A stretch of 64,000 nucleotides of DNA from Patella vulgata (taxonomy: Eukaryota > Mollusca > Gastropoda > Patellidae): contig NC_065884.2 of the NCBI RefSeq assembly GCF_932274485.2, forward strand, positions 37,591,540-37,655,539, in the 5' to 3' direction. The notes beneath the pieces were generated by a model. That model ran no database searches and had not been told where the DNA came from. It worked only from the letters and a program-made list of their open reading frames with translations. The translations under genes and the position numbers were made by a program. Position 1 is the first letter of the stretch. Each line of letters opens with the position of its first letter. Below are positions 1-11,076 of the stretch, in pieces.

Positions 1-470
1 TTAGATTGATTTTAAGTTCAATGACATTCAAAACCCTTTAAATTACGTATTACAAACCATATCAAAGAGTGAAATGACTTTTATCTGACAAATCGGCCTT
101 TTTAGATAAATTTTGGTCGACATTTTGAATTTCCGCCATCTTGGATTTTGAAAACTCTTTTTTTCTTTAGATTAATTTTAAGTTCAGTGACAGTGAAAAC
201 CCTTTAGATTACATATTACAAACCAAATCAAACTGTGAAATGACTTTAATCTGACAAATCGGCCATTTTAGGTAAATTTTAGCAGCCATTTTGAATTTCC
301 GCCATCTTGGATTTAGGGAAACTAGTTTTAGAGATTATTTTTCAGTTCAATTACAACAAAAACCTTATATATGATATATTACAAGCCATACCTTGCATGA
401 AAATCACCCATCCTATCTGGAAATTCATTTTACGTCAACTTTTGGCGGCCATTTTGGAAATCAGACAAAC
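1..470. repeat. Three-copy tandem repeat, unit about 165 bp
   Basis: Three successive units start near 14, 180 and 343 and share the order 'aagttca', 'aaaccctttaaatta', 'attacaaacca', 'atcggcc' and 'gccatcttggat'. Spacing is 166 and 163 bp. The third unit is the most diverged. The left edge of the array is cut by the window. The short open frame across the third unit (from 307) is not a credible gene. Confidence 0.75.
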
Positions 471-1570
471 CCCAACCGAAAATGACGTCATAGATAAAAA
501 AAATTCTAAAAATCGTGTTCAGCTAGCAATTTCGCCTCTGGAAATTGCTGGCCTGAAATGATTTGTAAAAAAAATGTCTTATTGTGACACCCCTACTGTA
601 AACCCCATTTCATTTCCTTTCTAGCCTGATATATTGACCAGAGATATAGTACATGAACATAAGTGATAATACAATAGTATTTAAGCTATGTGAACTCCTG
701 AAATGAGAATTGTCTGGAGCACGACACCCATCAATACAGCAAAACGAATCGTTACTTTAGACTTGGATTTCAGAAGTCAACGCTACTCGGTTAGTCCAGT
801 ATTCGAACTGAATAAATAAAACAACAAAGATTAAAACCATTATCATAATGTAGTTTAGTTTCATATTCAAAATTTCATTACCATTTTGGCAAAATACTTT
901 CATTTGATATATTTATATAATGAATAGTACAAAATGATAAATTTCTAAGTGAAAGTGATGCAAATGGAAAATGAATGTTTAGCTCTTGATAAAGATCTAT
1001 TAAATGGAGAGCCATTAAGACTTAATTTACAAATACATATTTACAAGATTAATAACTTTTATGTTAGATGAAGTATACCTCACTTTTAAAATATACAAAG
1101 AAAGTTATATATATAAATTATTTACAAATAATATATTCAAACAAGGGGACAAAACATATTTTGCAAATTACAAATAATACAATATTTCATTCGACTATGT
1201 CCATTTTTTCTCATATAATTATAAAGCAATCAAGTATTAATCTAAATTATGATGGTTTGGTTCACTTTGCTCACCTAATCATGATGGTGATAATGGTTTG
1301 GTTCACTCTAGTATTCCATGGACCTTCAGCAATCGATTATGATATTTTCTCTTTTAAACAGTCATTGATTTTAGAAAGAAATACAATGACGGAAATGTAC
1401 ATTGATGGTTCTGTGACAGCCTATCCACAACACAGAGTCATGAAATTATGATATAAATAACATCGTAATGTTACGACGTTTTTGAATTAAAAAAAACTCT
1501 GTTATTTGAATGGGATCCACTATTTAGGGTTGTGTAACATACACATGTGCGTATTTCTAATAGTTATTCA
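471..1570. other. Gene-free stretch
   Basis: Low-complexity AT-rich DNA. A 127-codon frame at 1068-1451 shows no recognisable domain, and two short 'gatggtttggttcact' / 'taatggtttggttcact' near-copies lie at about 1251 and 1292. I see no exon with convincing splice sites. Confidence 0.5.
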
Positions 1571-3738
1571 TTAACCATTCGGCCACCCGTGATAAAATAT
1601 ATAATCGTCATACTGTTATATATCGCGATAATCATGAAAGCCGTTATTGCAATTAATCATGATAAAATAATTTGATATCGGTTCAACCTTTATTTTCAAG
1701 AATGGAAGGTGCGGAAACAATCTCCCAAGCATAGTCCAACACAACAGTCTCTGCACCATGTTCTTACTCGTGTACCTTTGCACGAAACACTTCTTTTCCT
1801 AGCACAGACTTGACATTTGATTTGTTTTTTTTCTGGTATGAAATCTATAAAATGCCTTTCAGTAGTTCTAGATGCTAGTGGAAGTATGCTTGGTCTGCCC
1901 ACTCTTATATGCTCCTCTGCATAGCCACCAATAAGTCCATTAATTACACCAGTTATAAATTTCAAATGGGTTATTGGACGTCCCACTAGATTTGGATTTG
2001 TCTTGTATAATATATATGCATTGGTCATGCATCTGTCCAACAAATGAAAAGCCACTTTCTTCCAACATTTTAATGTTTTTAGCTCTGCGGCATAGTGATC
2101 TGTCATCATATCAGCAAGATCAACTCCACCCATTCCGGAATTATAATCAATAACGCATAACGGAATGCGATTTACTTTTTGATCGAATGAGGTTTTGTCA
2201 ACGGTCCCTGCAGCTGAGTGTGTAGAAAGTAATCTCACTTGCTTCCTGTCAACCCAATTTACCGCCAATGAGTTGCCTCTTCTCATTTCAATAAGATCGC
2301 CCTTCTTTTTCATGGTCTTTTTCACTTCATCTGGGAGATTCTTCCTTTTTGATCGCACTGTGCCAGTAACATATATTTGTTTGTCAAACATATCATCACA
2401 TAATTGCACTGATGTATAATAATTATCAACTACAAGATGATGATAGAGTCCTGAGTGAGGCTGCATTAGTTTGGTACAAATATCATAAGGCTGTCCTTTG
2501 TCTGTTGGTGTGATATATTATTTGGTGAACATAACCTGTCTGTGAATCTGCCAAAACGTATTCTTTCGGACCCCATTGGTGGTGTTTTTTTATTCTGATG
2601 TAATTCACTAAGATGTGTCTACCTTTGAAGCCCACAATTGATTCATCGATGCTAACCTTCTCTCCTAAGTTGTATTCAGAAGCCCATGTTTTATTGAGAT
2701 GATCCAACAAAGGTCTGAACTTGTACGTGGGATCATAACTGGCACTACCTCTTTTTGGTTCAGTTTCACTGTCTGATAAATGAAAAAACCTCAATAACAG
2801 TTTGAAAGTTTCTAATTTGAAGATTTTTCTGTAGATGGGTGTTTCTTGTGATGCAGATTTGGTGTTCCAGTATTCGTGTATTCCATGCTTCTTCACTAAT
2901 CCGCAGTTCAACAGTAATCCTAAGAAAGCTCGCAGTTGGTCAAGGGTGACGGGTCTGTAGAGATGAACTTTTGAATGTTGTTGTAGCACTTGATTTTTCG
3001 TCAAATAGAACTGAACATATTTATTAGTTTGTTCAATCATGAGCTCCCACAAAGAAAGTTCACCAGGCTGTGTGGGTCTAAAAAAACGGTCAAAGTATTA
3101 CACTGGCTGTGCTTCTGTAGGTTGCCACGTAGGCCCATTATTTCCCAAAAAGTTATGAATTTCTGGCCTGTCACTATGACTGTTTGTTACAATACTCCAC
3201 TTCTTCGCTCTGTGATTATCGCCATCAGCCCCAACAACGCCGTGATCTGTCATCAAATTATGATGATTGTTTACATTTTCATTGTCGCTATTTTCGTCCT
3301 CTTCCGATTCCATTCCAAGGTCTCGTGGATCTAGATCACTTCCACTATCACTATCCCCATCATTTTCATCATTAATAATTTCTAAGACAGCATTTAATGT
3401 TAAGTTTTTGTTCATCCACGGCCGTTTAAGAGCAGGAGGTCGCCATCTTGCACTAATGACAACAAAGCAGACGATAGGCCTAGCGCGGGTTATCCAGTCT
3501 AAGCAGACGACAGCGAACGTACTTGACCTTTCAACAAGAACACCCATGGAAAACCCCCAGTATAGTTATTTAAAACAAGGCTAAGAGCTAAAATGAGTAA
3601 CTTTAATTTCTATTCCTGTCATTGGACAATACTTTGAGGGATTTCTTTTAGTATGCAATCAGAAAAGTTGATCTAAATTAAGGTATGACGTTGGCGACAT
3701 ATATGTCGCTAAGCTCAATATCGGTGACAAAGGGTTAA
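1571..3738 (-). mobile_element. piggyBac DNA transposon, broken
   Basis: The 5' end relative to the transposase is clear: TTAA at 3735-3738 followed, on the minus strand, by CCCTTTGTCACC, and 26 bases further in by the perfect palindrome gcgacatatatgtcgc (3694-3709). piggyBac elements insert at TTAA, start with CCC and carry such a subterminal palindrome. The other end is less certain: the best candidate is TTAACC at 1571, whose next bases (ATTCGGCCACC) only loosely match the first end. The size of about 2.2 kb fits the family. Confidence 0.75.
1696..3415 (-). pseudogene. piggyBac transposase (PGBD-like), frameshifted
   Basis: DDE transposase of the piggyBac family (DDE_Tnp_1_7), which cuts and pastes its element at TTAA. 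The N-terminus is best taken at 3413-3415 (MNKNLTLNAVLEI), followed by an acidic Asp/Ser-rich stretch. The catalytic core carries DESIVGFKGR (first Asp, about 2640), VVDNYYTS (second Asp, about 2425) and a third Asp in the GGVDLADMM region (about 2110). The C-terminus has the Cys-rich finger typical of the family (CQVCARKR ... WCRDCCVGLC, 1700-1830). The reading frame changes near 3060 and near 2470, so no full-length product is expected. The sequence is otherwise well kept, which suggests fairly recent inactivation. Confidence 0.9.
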
Positions 3739-4041
3739 CAAATGATAAAGGTATATATTTTGCTAATGAGTTTAAAATAACTGGTTATGTGGAGGACATA
3801 ATATCTATAAATTTTTGGAGTGAAGGGCGATTTCTATAATAAAAAAGAATAAGCTGTTCTCTTAAATCTTTATATAATCGACATATATATAATGTCGCGA
3901 ACAGTATGTTATTACACATTGTAGCAGTTTTTCTCCATAATTTTGTGTTTTTTGTCCCTTTATAACTCCCCCCTATCCACAGTTTCTTAAAATCGGTATG
4001 TACAGATTCTGATGTTTGTTCGCTTCAATAGCCTAAACCCT
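3739..4041. other. Gene-free stretch
   Basis: AT-rich DNA. The motif 'cgacatatatataatgtcgcg' near 3879 resembles the piggyBac internal palindrome just to the left, and may be a remnant of a related end. Nothing else is recognised. Confidence 0.4.
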
Positions 4042-4320
4042 TCACTGACAGTCCCTACTTTGTTTTGTTGAGGGGACAAGAGCTGCTGGGCCTCTGAAGC
4101 CTTCGCGGGGCGACCGAGGAGAAAGGTGCTGCTTTAGTTGCAGCCTTTCCGAACCCTTCGATGATAGGATTGTCTTTCGCAACTTCACAAATTGCACAAT
4201 TACAAATTCTGGAAGGCATTGGGTTAAACCTGGTACCCATGGAAGGCAACACAACTTGAGAGAAGTTGAAAGGCTCTGGTAGATCGTCGATATTATTCTC
4301 CCCCTGTTCAATTTTCGAGA
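4042..4320 (-). pseudogene. Unrecognised Cys-motif protein fragment
   Basis: A minus-strand frame from about 4316 reads ENNIDDLPEPFNFSQVVLPS, then MPSRICNCAICEVAKDNP, and ends with a basic and Ser/Pro-rich tail (stop near 4056). The C-x-C-x2-C spacing recalls small zinc-knuckle segments of multi-copy mobile-element proteins in invertebrates, but this is only a resemblance. The local base composition is clearly less AT-rich than its surroundings, which supports coding origin. An upstream minus-strand frame at 4321-4542 (MTAVRYDERGAVTQGKY) may belong to the same gene. No start, TIR or partner is seen. Confidence 0.35.
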
Positions 4321-4569
4321 TTAGAATTCGACATCGTCCACATATTGCTGAGGGGAAACGATATAGTATATTTTGATGCTATCCAATATTTTCTCGAACC
4401 TTTTCGAAAACACGCAATACATACTTTGTATATATTTTCCTTGTGTGACAGCGCCTCTTTCGTCATATCTGACAGCAGTCATTAAAATTAAAAAGTTGGG
4501 CTTGTTATTATATAAATGTATAAAATATAAAACTGCAAACAATTATGTATAAGTTGGGTCAGCCAGGAA

Positions 4570-5083
4570 ACTTTTGTGATACTCACGCAAGCCAGGAAAC
4601 TTTTATATTAACCCGGTGAAGAAGCTATTTTTTTTAGATCAGATTCCGCATCTAAATATAGGCCGCGCCTAGCTGTAGCTCTCATATGACACTATAGGTG
4701 AATGGGGGTGTCAATCCGGAATATTTTATGATATCAACAATTATTATTCCGAATCCCAAAAATCGGACCAGACGTTGAAGGCCCTAATAAGGCTTCGAAA
4801 ATTAAAGGAATCGATTATATGAATTCACAATTCCGATTGTGATATGATATATTTATTTTGGTCAATACCCCCTAGGCCCTTCTTATTTTAATATATGGCT
4901 TGTAGGTATACCATTATTTGAAGCCACCCATGTCTCCTTCAAGAATATATAAACATTACTCGGTGAACTTTTTTTTTAACCCTATGAGTATCTCCACACA
5001 CCCGTGAGAGTGGACGTACCCAGGATAGAGGTAGGCCAAGTCTGTCTACCTCCTTAGGCCACGTTCACCCTACCTATGGAGGT
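4570..5083. other. Non-coding flank of the DIRS-like element
   Basis: No exon is seen. The stretch may hold the left terminal repeat of the DIRS-like element that follows, but no matching copy could be found at its right side by eye. Confidence 0.35.
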
Positions 5084-6073
5084 ATGTCAAGATTTAACAA
5101 TGATACTGTCAGTGTTTTGGATCAGGGCAATGGGATTAGTTCTCATGACGCCCCGTATGTGGCGAATATTTCATTTAAACTGCAACAAAAGATAATTGAG
5201 AGTAAGTTTGTGAACTTTGCTGTGTTGCTTGTACCGCCCCATATTGAATCCAAAGAGTTCAGACATATAATTGACGCAGATGGGGGTGAGATTAGAATCA
5301 AGAGCCCTCAGAGTTCTAAATTGAACAAACCTTTAAGTATTGTTGAATATTATAAAGCATATGATATTTTCCGTGATGTTATTTGTAAAGCATTTCCTAG
5401 TCGACACAACAAAATGAAGGCGTATCTGGGGCATATAACGAACATGGCCTCAACTTTTGGATTGTCAGTTTTCTATGATTACCATCAAGCCTTTTTTTCT
5501 AAGGTTTGTAACTAAGAAATACTGCAACTTCATTGGATATATGCCCAGGGCATTAAAGTTGACTGGGGGAAACTGGATATTCCGTTGTATGTATCTGTTA
5601 CAGCAGGGAGAAATAATCTGTCCACTAGTTTTTCAAGCGGAAAGTGGACACAGATATTCGGGGGGGCGCAAAATTAGTTTTCATAATTGGACACCCATTT
5701 GTAATAATTTTAACACAGCTAATGGCTGTGGACGAGGAAATTGTACTTTTGCTCATATTTGTGTATCTTGTGGAGGCTTACACCCTTTGGTTAACTGTAG
5801 GAAAGGAAGAGAATTTGACTCAAAAATATAACAGATAATAATATAGAGCTAAAAGTATTTAAGGGAATAACCCGTCTCTCCTATTCAGGTGAATAGATTA
5901 GAACAGCTTCTAACAGATCATCGAGATATTAAATTTGTTGATCAGCTGATCAAGGGTTTTCGTTACGGTTTTAAGACTGGTATATTATCAGTGCCGGTTT
6001 CTACAGTTATTTTCAGAAATTTCTACGGTTAGCACCTTTAGCAGATTGTTCCCGAATACCTCTTAGTAATACA

Positions 6074-7074
6074 GTGCTAAATTTAGAAGTTAAGGCTCTT
6101 TGGGATAAAGTGTTAGCACCGTCTACTATGCAGACTTATAAATCAGGATTGACATGTTTTAAGCGTTTTCTTATGACGTATAATTATTGTTCAGATGTAC
6201 GCTTATTACCTAATGTATCTGAATCAAATTTAATTCAATTTGTAGCTTTTTGCCAGTCTATTATAAAGGTTACATTTTCTACCATTCAGTCTTATTTAGC
6301 AGGTATTCGTTATTTTTATCTCAGACAAGGAAGTACATGCCTGTGGAATTTCCCAGTTAAATTGGATAGATTAAAGTATGTATTAAGAGTTGGATAGATA
6401 AAACTATGTATTAAGAGCTGTCAAAAGGTCACAGGGATTAGATACACTTAACTCGAGGCAGCGGTTACTTGTAACTGCAGATATTTTGTATCAAATCTGT
6501 TGTTTACTAAGAAGCGGATATTTCTCCCCTCACATCAATCAGCTTATGCTGGCAGTTACGACTCTTGCACTTTTTGGATTTCTAAGGTGTGGGGAATTTT
6601 GATAATTGTAGGCATTTGTGTCTAAATGATGTTAGTTTTGCAGTAGATAATTCCTCTATAAAAATCTATTTAAAGTCCTCTAAAACCGATTATTTCAGAG
6701 CAGGTGTGGATATTAACATTTTTGATAATGTACGCTTTAAACCAGTTAGATGTATGGCTAATTATTTACTTTTAATGAAACGATTTTAAGCGGGGGAGGC
6801 TTTGTTTGTTACTCCAGATTTAAAACCTTTGTCCAGATCATTGTTTATTGGTTATCTTAAACAGTTGCTTATCCGTTTGGGAATTGACAGTTCCAAGTAT
6901 AGCGGGCACTCTTTTCGCATTGGAGCTGCTACATCAGCGGCAAGACAAGGTGTTACTGATCACTTAATTCAGAGTTTAGGGCGTTGGAAATCTTTAACTT
7001 ATACCCGTTACATACACGTCTGTAAGGCGAAATTGAAGAACACACAACATGCAATGAGTAGACAAGCTTTGTAA
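6074..7074 (+). pseudogene. Tyrosine recombinase part of the DIRS-like fossil
   Basis: The N-terminal part has the SAM-like core-binding fold signature of phage-integrase-type enzymes (APSTMQTYKSGLTCFKRFL ... YLAGIRYFYLRQG). The catalytic part has the H-x-x-R box (YSGHSFRIGAATSAARQG, about 6900-6955) and the final region LGRWKS ... YTRYI where the nucleophilic Tyr lies. In the family this enzyme integrates a circular DNA copy by strand exchange. The copy here is a fossil. Confidence 0.8.
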
Positions 7075-7235
7075 CTGTTTTTTATCATTATTACTTTTCA
7101 CTATTTTGGCGGTCCGATATGTGCCCTACTTATTTGGGTACATATCTCTTTTGGCCTTGCTTACAACACCGTCAAAATACCTTAGTTAGTTTGATGTATA
7201 ATTATTAGTGTAACAATTGCTCATTTGTCACTTTT

Positions 7236-7425
7236 AATATTCATAGGGGCTGCAGCCTCACATTTCTTTGCTGTAACTTAATTTTTTGGTAAAGTAATTG
7301 GGCCGCAGTTCATTACCTAATCCCGGGTCTACCAGCAGTTCATAAATAAATCGTAGGGGCCGCAGTCCTCGATTTATAACTTTAATTGTGGTATTATTAA
7401 GCAGGGCCGCAGTCCTGGTTTACTT
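7236..7425 (+). repeat. Spaced repeats of a 'gggccgcag' motif
   Basis: Variants of ggg(c/g)(c/t)GCAG followed by tcct or ttca occur near 7246, 7300, 7356 and 7404 in the 3' non-coding part of the DIRS-like fossil, spaced about 50 bp apart in AT-rich DNA. They stand out by their GC content. They may be a terminal-repeat motif of the element. Confidence 0.55.
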
Positions 7426-7689
7426 AACGTTTAAGTATATCTAGTTTATTGTTATAATTCCATTATTATCATTCTATTGTTATTTTAATTAAGTCACATT
7501 CTTTAGTTATTGTTACTATGTTAATTTGTTGGATTTTTATCTTGAGATACATGTAAATATCTAAACTCAATTTTCTTTTTCGTGCTGTGCCACTAACTTG
7601 TTGGGGGTGCAACTCTAGGTGTATTTCTCCGTGACTTAATTTGGTGGAGTGCACACCCCTTTGTACAAATAAATTGTTTAATTTTATTA

Positions 7690-8265
7690 CTATTCTTGTT
7701 CTGTTTTATTGGCATAAACTTTGACCTGACAACGAGAAAGTTTTTCATTGGCCTAAATTGTTTGGCAATACGAGCCAGTCAGCTGAAATTTGTTTGATAA
7801 GGAAATCACCAAATTCAAGTTGCACGATCGACAAAAGCAATGTTGAGATCGAAATCCCACATACAGTACAAACGTCGCGACTGTTTGATTAAACTCGATT
7901 ATCATGTCGTTTTTTGTTGAAAATTGCCACGATAACGCCACAATAAATAACTCGGTGTAGCAGTCGCTATCGTGTGCCACGATAGGCCTTTTATATCCAA
8001 TTTTATATGCAAAATTAACGGTATTTATTTGTCATAAACAATCGATGTCAAAACGATATACTGCCACGATGTTATGATAGATGAATATTTTCGTTAATAA
8101 TACAGACGCGGTACGTCACATTGTATAGTGACAACACGTGTGTTCACATATTCTGCGCGATATATATATGCGGTTAAGAATTATTGTCGAATCACGGCAA
8201 AGATAGACATTTAAACTGCAAACTATAAAGGTACATTGGTTATCGGTCTTACAAATAGAAATAGA
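7690..8265. other. Gene-free stretch
   Basis: Mixed-composition DNA with several CpG-containing 6-mers (cgatcg, tcgcga, gcgcgatat). The frames at 7753-7980 and 8116-8349 show no domain. No splice-flanked exon is recognised. Confidence 0.4.
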
Positions 8266-8820
8266 ACTTGCAACAGGATTCGTATGCGCTTTCAAGTCAG
8301 ACATAAAGTCGTACTTACCGTAAAGATAGGTTGCCAGGCACTGAAACATACGCCCACAGCAGCTAAATCGTCCGGGGACTCAACAAGTGTTGTTGCATCT
8401 TTTTACTTTCTTCGGTAATGAAACATTTATAATACACTAAAATCTGATTAAGAGTAACAACTCATGAAGTAATAATCAGAAAATCATTAGAATTTGTTTG
8501 GTTTTTCTATAGTTTTGCCCCATGCTAACGTTTAGTATACGAAACTTTTAATATCATGGATTTAGCTGTTCAAGTCATAAAAATTCACTGAAAATCAATA
8601 TACTTTTTCGTATCAAGATCTTAAAATCTGTGTATCAATCTGAAGTCAATCAGATGATAACTTTAGCCTCGAGAGTGTCACAAGATCTTTCAAAGTGATC
8701 AAGGGCCAGAACTTGCAACAGGATTCGTATGCGCTTTCAAGTCAGACATAAAGTCGTACTTACCGTAAAGATAGGTTGCCAGGCACTGAAACATACGCCC
8801 ACAGCAGCTAAATCGTCCGG
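8266..8820 (+). repeat. Recent duplication of a 110-bp block
   Basis: The block beginning aacttgcaacaggattcg and ending ctaaatcgtccggg occurs at 8266-8377 and again at 8709-8820 without visible differences. It joins about 53 bp of non-element DNA to the first 58 bp of a family A element (aaagataggttgccaggc...). Because it crosses the element's edge, it is a later local duplication and not a second insertion. Confidence 0.85.
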
Positions 8821-9517
8821 GGGAGTCAAGAAACTTGTTCGTCTCAAGATCTTAAACTCTGTGTATCAATCTGAAGTCAATCAGATGATAACTTTAGCCT
8901 TGAGAGCGTCACAAGATCTTTCAAAGTGATCAAGGGCCATAACTTTGGCAGTAATTATCGGAAATCGCTGAAAATGAATAGACGTCTTTGTCTCATGACC
9001 TTTAACACTGTGTATAAATTTAAAGTCAATCGGATATTAACTTTTGCCTCTAGAGCGTCCACAAGATTTTTCAAAGTGATCAAGGGCCACAACTCTGGCA
9101 GTAATTATCTGAAATCGCTGAAAATCAATAGGCTTCTTTGCCTCATGACCGTAAACACTGTGTTTGAATTTAAAGTCAATCGGATATTAACTTTGGTCTC
9201 TAGAGCATCCACAAGATTTTTTGAAGAGATCAATGGCCATAACTCTGGCAGTAATTATCGAAAATCGCTGAAAATGAATAGATTTCTTCGTCTCATGACC
9301 TTAAAAACTGTGTATAAAATTAAAGTCAATCGGATATTAACTTTTGCCTCCAGAGCATCCACAAGCTTTTTCAAAGTGATCCAGGGCCACAACTCTGGCA
9401 GTAATTATCTGAAATCGCTGAAAAATCAATAGGCTTATTCGTCTCATGGCCTTAAACACTGTATATAATTTTAAAGTCAATCAGATATTAACTTTAGCCT
9501 CCAGAGCGTCCACAAGC
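8319..9517 (+). mobile_element. Family A minisatellite element, 3'-truncated
   Basis: Starts with the family A terminus (aaagataggttgccaggcac, then atacgcccacagcagc near 8347). It then carries a leader and tandem units of exactly 150 bp: caagggccat-type anchors lie at 8931, 9081, 9231 and 9381. The unit contains 'gggccataactctggcagt', 'aaagtcaatcggatattaac' and 'gcctctagagcgtccacaag'. The 3' stem-loop end seen in other copies is missing. The 168-codon frame from 8926 is only the repeat read through, because 150 is divisible by three. Confidence 0.85.
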
Positions 9518-9583
9518 TTGGATATTTCTAATTCATTGCTTCATAAATACATGCCTATGTTATTCCTATACTGAAGTCCTTAC

Positions 9584-9692
9584 CTGAATGAGTTGATTTT
9601 CTACAACATTGCCACAATAAAATGTCTGTTGATCAGCATCAAAACCTGGTAATTCGGTTTCTTCTACTTCTTCACCACTTAAGGCTAAAACT
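9584..9692 (-). CDS. DDB1: DDB1 exon (minus-strand group, third in order)
   Basis: DDB1 is the propeller adaptor that links substrate receptors to CUL4 in nuclear ubiquitin ligases and takes part in UV-damage recognition. This 109-bp exon reads [20 protein letters not shown] ... [15 protein letters not shown], matching my recall of vertebrate DDB1 ([17 protein letters not shown] ... QQTFFCGNVAHQQLIQ). It has an acceptor (tatttcag, complement of 9693-9700) and a donor (gtaagg) on the minus strand. Its phase fits the exon at 28475-28547, whose last two bases AG complete an Arg codon with its first base. The intron between them is about 19 kb. No following exon is found further left in the window. 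Confidence 0.95.
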
Positions 9693-9816
9693 CTGAAATA
9701 AAGTAAATTTCATTACAACTCCATTATTTAAAATAATTATAATCACAATTAATTATTTTATAATTTGTTTGATAGTGCACCTAAAATTCAGGAAGTCCGA
9801 TATCTGGGCAATTCAC

Positions 9817-10893
9817 AATGTGATTTTTTGTCCAATCAGGGGCAATAATTCAGGAAGTTACGGTCCGATATCCACAAAATCTTTTGGATATAAACATATA
9901 TTTTAAGTATCATCAAGATTGGATAAAAATTGCGACTTCTAGAGAGTCCATAACCTTGGTATTGCATACTTTTACACTATTCGCATACAAGTAGCAGCCA
10001 TTTTATTGGACAGTTTTCACGAAATTTTAACTCAACCATCATTAGGGTGTCACAGTGATATATACTCTTAAAAACCAGCGGCTGCCAGGCAGGATACGCC
10101 CACATTTTTCAAGAGATGGATAAAGAACAAGCTAAACAAAAAGCGATTTTTCGTAACATTAAGGGCCCTAATTCAGAAAGGTACGATCAGATATGTGTTC
10201 ATTAACATCAGATCAAAATTGTGACCTCTTTTGTCTGGCAGTTTTGGTTTGATATTCATGAAACACTTTTTTTTAAATCGGATAATAATTGTGACCTCTA
10301 GAGAGACCAAAGCATAAAACACGATTTTTCGTACAGTCAAGGGCCATAATTCAGGAAGTTACGATCCGAAATGTGCAAATATCAGAAGGAACCAAGATCT
10401 TTGGGTTATCAACATGTATTTCAAGTTTCATCAAAATCGGATGAAACTTGTGAGCTCTAGAGCGTCCACAACCTTGATATACCACACATTTACTCCATTT
10501 GCGTTATATGAGGGGCAGCCATTTTGTCCGTCAGTTTTGGTCCAATTTTCACGTAATTCAAACTCAACCCTCATTAGGGTGTCACGGTGTTATATTCACA
10601 CGTTTTTTTAAACCGGATAAAAATTGTGATCTCTAGAGGGACAAGCTAAATAGGTGATTTTTCGTACAGTCAAGGGGCCATAATCCATGAAGTTACAATC
10701 CGATACATGCCAATATCGAAAGGAACCGAGATCTCAGGGAGATAAACCTATATTTCAAGTTTTGAATAAATCGGATAAAAATTGTGACCTGTATGCGCAA
10801 ATATCAAAAGGAACCAAGATCTTTGGGTTATAAACTTACATTTCAAACTTCAACAAAATCATATAAAGATAGGTTGCCAGGCAACAAAACATA
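9817..10893 (+). mobile_element. Nested family B element copies
   Basis: 9817-10075 is a B internal segment (caggggcaataattcaggaag ... gtcacagtgatatat). At 10076 a second B element begins with its proper 5' end (accagcggctgccaggcagg, atacgcccacattttt). B modules continue to about 10863, where a family A start (aaagataggttgccaggcaa) of about 30 bp appears. The order shows B inserted into B, with an A remnant at the right edge. Confidence 0.8.
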
Positions 10894-11076
10894 ATATAAC
10901 TCTAAGCTTGCTGAAATTTTGGACTCACTTGCGCCTCTTCAAACGAAAACATTTACTATTCGTCCCGATGCGCAGTGGTTAATGATTCTATTTTAGAAGC
11001 CAAAAGGGACTGTAATAAGGCTGAACATCTGTGGCGGAAAACAAATCTATCTACATGTCCATAAACCGATTTATAA

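Larger units (their letters stand above)
5084..7680 (+). mobile_element. DIRS-like tyrosine-recombinase retrotransposon, fossil
   Basis: Parts in order: a gag-like region (about 5084-5830) ending in a CCCH-type finger (CNNFNTANGCGRGNCTFAH); a short piece resembling the start of the DIRS pol polyprotein (about 5890-6010, RLEQLLTDHRDIKFVDQLI); and a tyrosine recombinase (about 6074-7074). Reverse transcriptase, RNase H and the methyltransferase-like domain of full DIRS elements are not seen. The element is broken in several places (at least four breaks), so it is an old non-coding copy. A 3' region to about 7680 has repeated 'ggccgcag' motifs and an AATAAA-like signal. Exact ends are not defined. 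A Crypton is the main alternative, but the gag-like finger and pol-like start argue for DIRS. Confidence 0.75.

Noticed and set aside
3098-3412. Plus-strand frames of 105-114 codons opposite the piggyBac N-terminus
   Set aside because: They are complements of the Asp/Ser/Glu-rich transposase start and have no independent support.
8926-9432. 168-codon open frame that looks like a protein with 50-residue repeats
   Set aside because: It is the 150-bp family A tandem unit read through. The same frame appears in every A array on either strand, and it starts and stops at unit boundaries without any gene signals.
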